Shown here piece after piece: positions 28,027 through 32,033 of a stretch of 32,033 bases of DNA. How positions within the stretch are numbered: position 1 is the stretch's first letter; the number at the start of each line of letters is the position of its first letter. The notes beneath the pieces are model-generated. The model searched no databases. It worked only from the letters and a program-made list of their open reading frames with translations, and was not told where the DNA came from. Origin of the DNA: a virus; IMG/VR virus record IMGVR_UViG_3300043313_002603, positions 1 to 32,033 of that record; one strand, given 5' to 3'. The position numbers and the translations under genes were made by a program.

Positions 28027-28322
28027 TGGCCGAGACCAACGTCTACGAAAACGACGATGTGATCGTGTGGGAGACCGTCCGCGGCACGCCCGGTGATCCC
28101 GGCTACGCCGTCGACCGACGCACCGAACACAAGCCCGGCACGGCCGAGGCGAACCGGTTGACGATCGAAGACCAGGCCAGGCAGGCGCTCGTCAACAACC
28201 GGGCGTTCCTCGAGCTGTCCCCCCCGACCAACGCCCAGGTCCTCGCCCAGGTCCGTGCCCTGTCCCGACAGGTCAACGGTCTCATCCGGGTGACGCTCAA
28301 CCAGCTCGACGACACCGACTGA
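28026..28322 (+). CDS. Phage virion-associated small protein, 98 residues
   Basis: ATG 28026 overlaps the fibre gene's TAA. It begins AETNVYENDDVIVWETVRGTPG, and from residue 55 reads ARQALVNNRAFLELSPPTNAQVLAQVRALSRQVNGLIRVTLNQLDD. The second half is a type often found at the end of actinophage tail fibre operons, with a heptad pattern suited to coiled-coil assembly. It may be a fibre chaperone or minor structural part. The exact role is unknown. Confidence 0.7.
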   Translation: MAETNVYENDDVIVWETVRGTPGDPGYAVDRRTEHKPGTAEANRLTIEDQARQALVNNRAFLELSPPTNAQVLAQVRALSRQVNGLIRVTLNQLDDTD

Positions 28323-28329
28323 CCCGGCC

Positions 28330-28485
28330 GTGCGACCAGGCACGCACCGCTACCTGTCCACGGCGTGCGCTCACAGCCTCCACGACCGCTGCCGGCGCAC
28401 CTGCAAGTTCTGCCTCACCCCATGCGTCTGCGCCTGCCACAACGAACACCCGAAACCACACGAACCCGACCAGGAGGAACCATGA
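28330..28485 (+). CDS. Small Cys/His-rich protein (possible zinc knuckle)
   Basis: A 51-residue protein from GTG 28330. The core reads HRYLSTACAHSLHDRCRRTCKFCLTPC then VCACH, with seven cysteines and several histidines, enough for two zinc sites. The pattern recurs in actinophage genomes near the terminase genes. Its stop overlaps the next ATG (ATGA). Function unknown. Confidence 0.65.
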   Translation: MRPGTHRYLSTACAHSLHDRCRRTCKFCLTPCVCACHNEHPKPHEPDQEEP

Positions 28486-28691
28486 CCATGACCGTGATCG
28501 GTGACCCACGCCCAGCCGGCCAGGAAGGCCCAGCCGGCGACCCTCGTGACCCCGGGGAGGAAGGGCCCGCAGGAGACCCCCGACCCGCCGGAGACGACGA
28601 CGACCCCACCCCCGACGAGGACGAGGACACCGCCCCGTCGAAGGCCAAGTCGAAGGCCGAGTCGAAGTCACGACGCAAGCGCAAGACCTGA
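28482..28691 (+). CDS. Collagen-like acidic/basic small protein
   Basis: A 69-residue protein with AGGAGG at 28472-28477 before ATG 28482 (ATG 28488 is an alternative). Residues 6-38 follow a partly regular G-x-y pattern (GDPRPAGQEGPAGDPRDPG, EEGPAGDPRPAGDD). An acidic stretch (DDDDPTPDEDED) and a basic Lys/Ser/Arg tail (KSKAESKSRRKRKT) follow. Collagen-like repeats are known in phage fibres, where they trimerise. The charge-split tail could bind nucleic acid. Its role is not known. Confidence 0.6.
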   Translation: MTMTVIGDPRPAGQEGPAGDPRDPGEEGPAGDPRPAGDDDDPTPDEDEDTAPSKAKSKAESKSRRKRKT

Positions 28692-28698
28692 CCCGGCC

Positions 28699-28968
28699 AT
28701 GCCGGCCCGCACCGGCCGCCCCTGGACCCGAGTCAAAGCCCGGGTCATCCGACGAGACGGTGGCATCTGCCACCTCTGCGGAGGGACCGGTGCCGACACC
28801 GCCGACCACCTGACGCCCGTCTCGCTCGGCGGGCCGCTCTACGCCATGACCAACCTGGCTGCAGCGCACGCCACCTGCAACCGGATCCGAGGCGTCCGGC
28901 CCGTCGACGTGGCCCGGGCCGAGCTCACCGCCCACCGCACCACCGGCAGCACCGCCTGGACCTGGTGA
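28699..28968 (+). CDS. HNH endonuclease, terminase-associated type
   Basis: An 89-residue single-domain HNH protein from ATG 28699. It shows WTRVKARVIRRDGGICHLCGG, then TADHLTPVSLGGPLYAMTNLAAAHATCNRIRG, with the DH catalytic pair, the final H-x-T-C-N element and paired cysteines for zinc. Small HNH nucleases next to terminase genes are known to assist DNA packaging cleavage in several long-tailed phages. No ribosome-binding site is obvious. The distance to terminase, with another HNH gene between, fits that role. Confidence 0.85.
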   Translation: MPARTGRPWTRVKARVIRRDGGICHLCGGTGADTADHLTPVSLGGPLYAMTNLAAAHATCNRIRGVRPVDVARAELTAHRTTGSTAWTW

Positions 28969-28986
28969 CGACGAACCCACATAGCT

Positions 28987-29017
28987 GAGCCCGGCGCTGC
29001 GCAAACAGCCCGGGCTC
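28987..29017 (+). terminator. Hairpin between the two HNH genes
   Basis: GAGCCCGG (28987-28994) pairs perfectly with CCGGGCTC (29010-29017) around a 15-base loop. There is no T-run. It may terminate or attenuate transcription before the second HNH gene. Confidence 0.5.
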
Positions 29018-29082
29018 TGGACGCGACCCCACGGAGGTCTCGACATGCCCGACGCTAGCTGCGCGGGTCGTACCGCGCCTAC

Positions 29083-29922
29083 ATGCACCACCGGCGCAAG
29101 GGCGAGGAGCCCTGCCAGCCGTGCTGGGTCGCCGCCCGGGCGTACTGGGCCGAGCGCAAGCGATCGAAGGCGTCCGGCGTCGCAACTGCGACAGTCGATT
29201 GCCGGACGTGCGGAGCGTCGTTCACACGAGCTGGAAGGGCAGGCAAGCCGCCGATCTACTGCTCGGCGGCCTGCCACAAGAAGCGACACGCCTCCCGCCC
29301 CCAGGCGATCGTCTGCCAGGGCTGCGGCGCCATCACCCCTTGTCCCGACAACCGAGGCACGCTCCCCAAGTGGTGCGCCCCCTGCCGCAAGCGCAACATC
29401 CGACAGTCGCCATGCCGAGCCTGCGGCCGGATCTTCACGACCACGACCGTCGCCCTCTACTGCTCAGACCAGTGCAAGCCAGCACCCAAACCGCTGGGTC
29501 CTCCCCGGCTCCCCAAGCAGCTCACACTCCCCCTGTTCATCGACCAGCGGTCCAACCTGCGCCAAGCCCACGAGCGCGGTGACCAAGCCGGCGTGATCGA
29601 GGAGCACACAGGCTGCTGGATCTGGCAACACCAGAGCAAAGGCGGCTACCCCCAAGTGCGCTTCGCAGGACGAACCCTCCAGGTCCACAGGCTGAGCCTC
29701 GAAGCGAAGCACGGCGCACCACTCGGCAGCCAGGCCGCACACCACACGTGCGGCGTCAGCATGTGCGTCAACCCTGAACACCTCCAGCCAGTGACCCATC
29801 GAGAGAACGTCGCCGAGATGCTCGCTCGAGCCGCCTACCGAGCACGCATCGCCGAGCTCGAGGAGGCACTGACCGAGCTCCGACCGGATCACCCGCTACT
29901 CCGCATGGTCCGGACCGCTTGA
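29083..29922 (+). CDS. HNH endonuclease with zinc-finger N-terminus, probably frameshifted at its start
   Basis: From ATG 29083 the frame gives 279 residues. Four zinc-knuckle-like Cys pairs come first (CQPCW, CRTCG, YCSAAC, CQGCG, CRACG). A C-terminal HNH_3-type domain follows: GCWIWQHQSKGGYPQVRF, LQVHRLSLEAKHG, AAHHTCGVSMCVNPEHLQPVTHRENV. A strong GGAGG (29032-29036) precedes ATG 29045 instead, which is in another frame. A -1 shift near 29066-29068 would join MPDASCAG to SYRAYMHHRRKGEEPC, the expected family N-terminus. A one-base deletion, or initiation at 29083, are the simplest explanations. This is a homing-type nuclease, possibly a mobile gene. Confidence 0.75.
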   Translation: MHHRRKGEEPCQPCWVAARAYWAERKRSKASGVATATVDCRTCGASFTRAGRAGKPPIYCSAACHKKRHASRPQAIVCQGCGAITPCPDNRGTLPKWCAPCRKRNIRQSPCRACGRIFTTTTVALYCSDQCKPAPKPLGPPRLPKQLTLPLFIDQRSNLRQAHERGDQAGVIEEHTGCWIWQHQSKGGYPQVRFAGRTLQVHRLSLEAKHGAPLGSQAAHHTCGVSMCVNPEHLQPVTHRENVAEMLARAAYRARIAELEEALTELRPDHPLLRMVRTA

Positions 29923-29986
29923 TGTGACCTGGGGCACACCTCCCCCTCGGTGGGTGTCGGAGCGTCCTCGGCCTAGATCCAACAAT

Positions 29987-29997
29987 CTCTCCGAGAG
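29987..29997. other. Short dyad before the terminase small subunit gene
   Basis: CTCTC-C-GAGAG at 29987-29997 lies just upstream of TerS, and GGTG/CACC pairings occur earlier in the 95-base gap. Packaging recognition sites often lie near or in terminase small subunit genes, so a cos or pac element is possible but not shown. A GGGGGG-rich ribosome-binding site follows. Confidence 0.25.
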
Positions 29998-30017
29998 TGA
30001 GAGGGGGGACCCGCATA

Positions 30018-30356
30018 GTGGCGTCACGTAGAGATGTTCGGGCCACCCGGCTCCCGGGCTCGGTCGAGGAGAAGGTGCGTAGCGATGTCGCTGCGCTGGT
30101 CACGACCCACCCGATGGGTGAGGCGTTGGCCGAGATGGCGTTCTGTCTGGCCCGGACCCTCGACCAGGGCGCCGGTCTGGCCGTGGCCGCCGTGAACCGG
30201 GAACTGCGGGCCAACCTGTTGGAGCTCTCCGGGATGGTGGACGATGACGACGACGACCTCGACGCTGTCCTGTCCTCCCCGGTTCGGGACGCCGAGGACC
30301 CCGGACCGTCCGACGTTGGGCCCGGCGATCGCCGAGGTGGCCCGCCGGCTCGGTAA
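30018..30356 (+). CDS. terS: Terminase small subunit
   Basis: A 112-residue protein from GTG 30018, preceded by GAGGGGGG, which makes this start better than GTG 29997. It begins ASRRDVRATRLPGSVEEKVRSDV, followed by a helical core (PMGEALAEMAFCLARTLDQGAGLAVAAVNRELRANLLELSGM) and an acidic linker (DDDDDDLDAVLSSPVRD). This is the actinophage small terminase pattern: ring-forming DNA-recognition protein that loads the motor. Its 3' third overlaps the large subunit gene by 113 bases. Confidence 0.85.
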   Translation: MASRRDVRATRLPGSVEEKVRSDVAALVTTHPMGEALAEMAFCLARTLDQGAGLAVAAVNRELRANLLELSGMVDDDDDDLDAVLSSPVRDAEDPGPSDVGPGDRRGGPPAR

Positions 30357-31698
30357 GCCGTTGATGCCGTGGCAGTTGCATGTGGCCGAGGTGGTAACCG
30401 AGATCGATCCGGTCACCGGCCGGTTCGCCTACGACGAGGTCGGGTTGACGGTGCCCCGCCAGTCCGGGAAGTCGACCCTGATCCTGGCCAAGGCCACCCA
30501 TCGGGGTTCGGCGACGGGGTTCTTCGGTCGCCGGCAGCGGATGACGTACACGGCGCAGACCCGGAACAAGGCCCGGGAGAAGTGGGAGGAGGACTACGCG
30601 GCGGATCTGAAGGCGTCGAAGACGTTCGGTCCGAAGGTCACCGCCCACTTCGGGAACGGCAACGAGCACATCCGGTTCGCGAACGGTTCCCGGTTCGGGA
30701 TCGAGGCGAACACCGAGAAGGCCGGCCACGGTGGGACGCTCGACGAGGCGTACGTCGACGAGGCGTTCGCCCAGGCCGACAACCGGTTGGAGCAGGCGTT
30801 CAGCCCGGCCATGATCACCCGGGTCAACACCCAGTTCTGGTGGGTGTCGACGATGGGGTGGCTCGGTGAGGCGCCGTTCCTGGAACCGAAGGTGGATCGG
30901 GGTCGGGCGCAGGTCGAGATGGGGATCCGTGAGGGTCTCGCCTACTTCGAGTGGTCCGCACCCGACGACGTCGACCCGGAGGACCGGGACGCCTGGCGGG
31001 CCTGTATGCCGGCGCTCGGTCACACCATCACCGAGGCGGCGATCGCCGGTGAGCTGCGCAAGATGTCGGCGACCGTCGCCGATTTCCGTCGGGCCTACCT
31101 GAACCAGTCGGTCCCCAAGCCGACCGACCGTGACCGCACCCCGACCGTGATCGACATGGACCGCTGGGCCGGGCTGGCCGGCCGTGAGCCGGACCGTCCG
31201 ACACCGGTCGCGTTCGCCGTCGCCGTCGGCCCGGACCGGAAGTGGTCGACGATCGCGATGGCCGGGGTCCGGGCCGATGGTGGCCGCCAAGTCCAGGTCG
31301 TCGAGTCCGGCCGGGGTACCACCTGGGTGCCCGGCCGGATCGACGAGCTCGTCCGGGACTGGAAACCGGTCACGGTCGCGTTGAACCCGGCCGGCCCGGC
31401 CGGTGCGCTGCTCCCCGAGCTCGCCCGTCGCAAGATCGAGGTGCTGTCCCTGACGAGCCGGGACATCGGCCAGGCGTGCGGCAACTTCGTCGACCACGCC
31501 GAGGACGGATCGCTCCACCACGTCGACCAGCCGCTGCTCACCATCGCGGTGGGCGCGGCGAAGAAGAAGTTCAAGGGCGACCTGTGGGAATGGGCGCCGC
31601 GGGAACCGTCGGTCGACATCGCGCCGTTGCAGGCGGCCACGTTCGCTCTGTTCGGGTTGGCTGCGAAGCCGGCCACACGCACGGGAAAGGTCTGGTGA
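30244..31698 (+). CDS. terL: Terminase large subunit (packaging ATPase-nuclease)
   Basis: A 484-residue protein. Walker A is PRQSGKST at residues 71-78, with the TerL-typical Arg and Gln before GKST. Walker B is AYVDEA with D172 and E173. A likely coupling motif follows (WWVSTM). The C-terminal half contains the RNase H-like nuclease part, with VAFAVAVGPDRKWSTIAMAG as a probable first strand and VALNPAGPAG next. It cuts and pumps phage DNA into the procapsid. ATG 30244 overlaps TerS deeply. TerL sequence would decide between cos and pac packaging. Confidence 0.95.
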   Translation: MTTTTSTLSCPPRFGTPRTPDRPTLGPAIAEVARRLGKPLMPWQLHVAEVVTEIDPVTGRFAYDEVGLTVPRQSGKSTLILAKATHRGSATGFFGRRQRMTYTAQTRNKAREKWEEDYAADLKASKTFGPKVTAHFGNGNEHIRFANGSRFGIEANTEKAGHGGTLDEAYVDEAFAQADNRLEQAFSPAMITRVNTQFWWVSTMGWLGEAPFLEPKVDRGRAQVEMGIREGLAYFEWSAPDDVDPEDRDAWRACMPALGHTITEAAIAGELRKMSATVADFRRAYLNQSVPKPTDRDRTPTVIDMDRWAGLAGREPDRPTPVAFAVAVGPDRKWSTIAMAGVRADGGRQVQVVESGRGTTWVPGRIDELVRDWKPVTVALNPAGPAGALLPELARRKIEVLSLTSRDIGQACGNFVDHAEDGSLHHVDQPLLTIAVGAAKKKFKGDLWEWAPREPSVDIAPLQAATFALFGLAAKPATRTGKVW

Positions 31699-31702
31699 GC
31701 AC

Positions 31703-32033
31703 ATGCCGATGAAACCCGCGGATGTCGTCGAGCTCGTCACCGACCATCTGGTCCCGGCGTTCGAGGCCGAACGGGCCCGGCTGGCCGTCATCGACGTGTG
31801 GTACCGGTGGCAGCACGAGGACGTCCGTACCCCGAACGCCGCCACCCAGGAGTTGAAGGCGCTCGTCGAGCTGGCCAAGACCCCGTGGCTCAGCCTTGTG
31901 GTGACGAACGTGGCGCAGGCGATGCGGGTCGACGGGTACCGGACCCCCGAGTCTCGTGACGATTCGAGGTCGTGGCGGCTGTGGCAGGCCAACGGGCTCG
32001 GCCGCCGCCAAGGTGCCGTGCACCGGGCGATGC
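31703..32033 (+). CDS. Portal protein, N-terminal part
   Basis: Only the first 110 residues are in the window. ATG 31703 is four bases after the TerL stop; ATG 31709 is an alternative. The visible sequence contains VIDVWYRWQHEDVRTPNAA, then KTPWLSLVVTNVAQAMRVDGYR and WRLWQANGLGRRQGAVHRA. These are marks of the SPP1-type portal proteins of actinophages. The portal is the 12-fold ring at the capsid vertex through which DNA is packed. Its position after TerL is canonical. The gene is truncated by the window edge. Confidence 0.9.
   Translation, partial: MPMKPADVVELVTDHLVPAFEAERARLAVIDVWYRWQHEDVRTPNAATQELKALVELAKTPWLSLVVTNVAQAMRVDGYRTPESRDDSRSWRLWQANGLGRRQGAVHRAM

Noticed and set aside
28482-28620. 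Collagen-like gene as another pentamer or tandem-repeat array
   Set aside because: The DNA repeats here follow codon triplets of Gly-x-y, not a five-base period.

Overview
The window is a GC-rich, temperate tailed-phage (siphovirus-type) genome or prophage of an actinobacterium. A WhiB-type iron-sulfur regulator, a FliA/WhiG-type sigma factor, a large serine integrase, GTG starts and pervasive ATGA/GTGA stop-start overlaps all point to an actinobacterial host; the exact host cannot be told from the sequence. Terminase and portal lie at the right edge and the tail module at the left edge, so the window looks like a permuted cut of a circular map. The missing part is presumably the head module (portal to tail terminator).

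Layout, all rightward unless noted. 1-9.6 kb: end of a tail-terminator-like gene, major tail protein, frameshifted tail assembly chaperones, tape measure, distal tail and receptor-contact proteins, a GT32-like glycosyltransferase, holin candidates, a zinc-peptidase endolysin and two tiny membrane proteins, closed by a strong terminator. 9.85-11.3 kb: small accessory genes, several separated by a recurrent intergenic motif. 11.26-11.95 kb: a three-gene leftward cassette. 12.0-13.5 kb: serine integrase. 13.5-15.1 kb: regulatory region with two HTH proteins and a winged-helix-like protein. 15.2-20.1 kb: recombination block ending in YqaJ exonuclease and RecT; two of its gene junctions carry arrays of a degenerate pentanucleotide (CNNGG). 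20.1-25.9 kb: WhiB-winged-helix fusion, sliding-clamp-like protein, SWIM-like protein, sigma factor, membrane proteins, HNH nuclease, replication-initiator-like protein and a candidate origin (five ~12-bp iterons plus a DnaA box). 26.1-32.0 kb: tail fibre genes, small Cys-rich and collagen-like proteins, two HNH genes, terminase small and large subunits and the portal N-terminus.

The genes form a coherent life cycle: integrase and HTH regulators decide lysogeny, YqaJ/RecT recombine and repair the genome, clamp, initiator and iterons replicate it, sigma factor and WhiB probably redirect host transcription, and the late operon from the fibre genes through terminase, head, tail and lysis builds and releases virions.

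The most unusual item is a pair of pentamer arrays. Array 1 (15.8-16.66 kb) resolves exactly into 160 CNNGG-type units punctuated by 14 four-base units (CAGG, once CAGT). Every interval between successive four-base units equals 4 modulo 5. Array 2 (17.75-17.82 kb) is a single block obeying the same rule. Both arrays sit in ORFs whose starts and stops overlap the neighbouring genes. I do not know of a described function for them.
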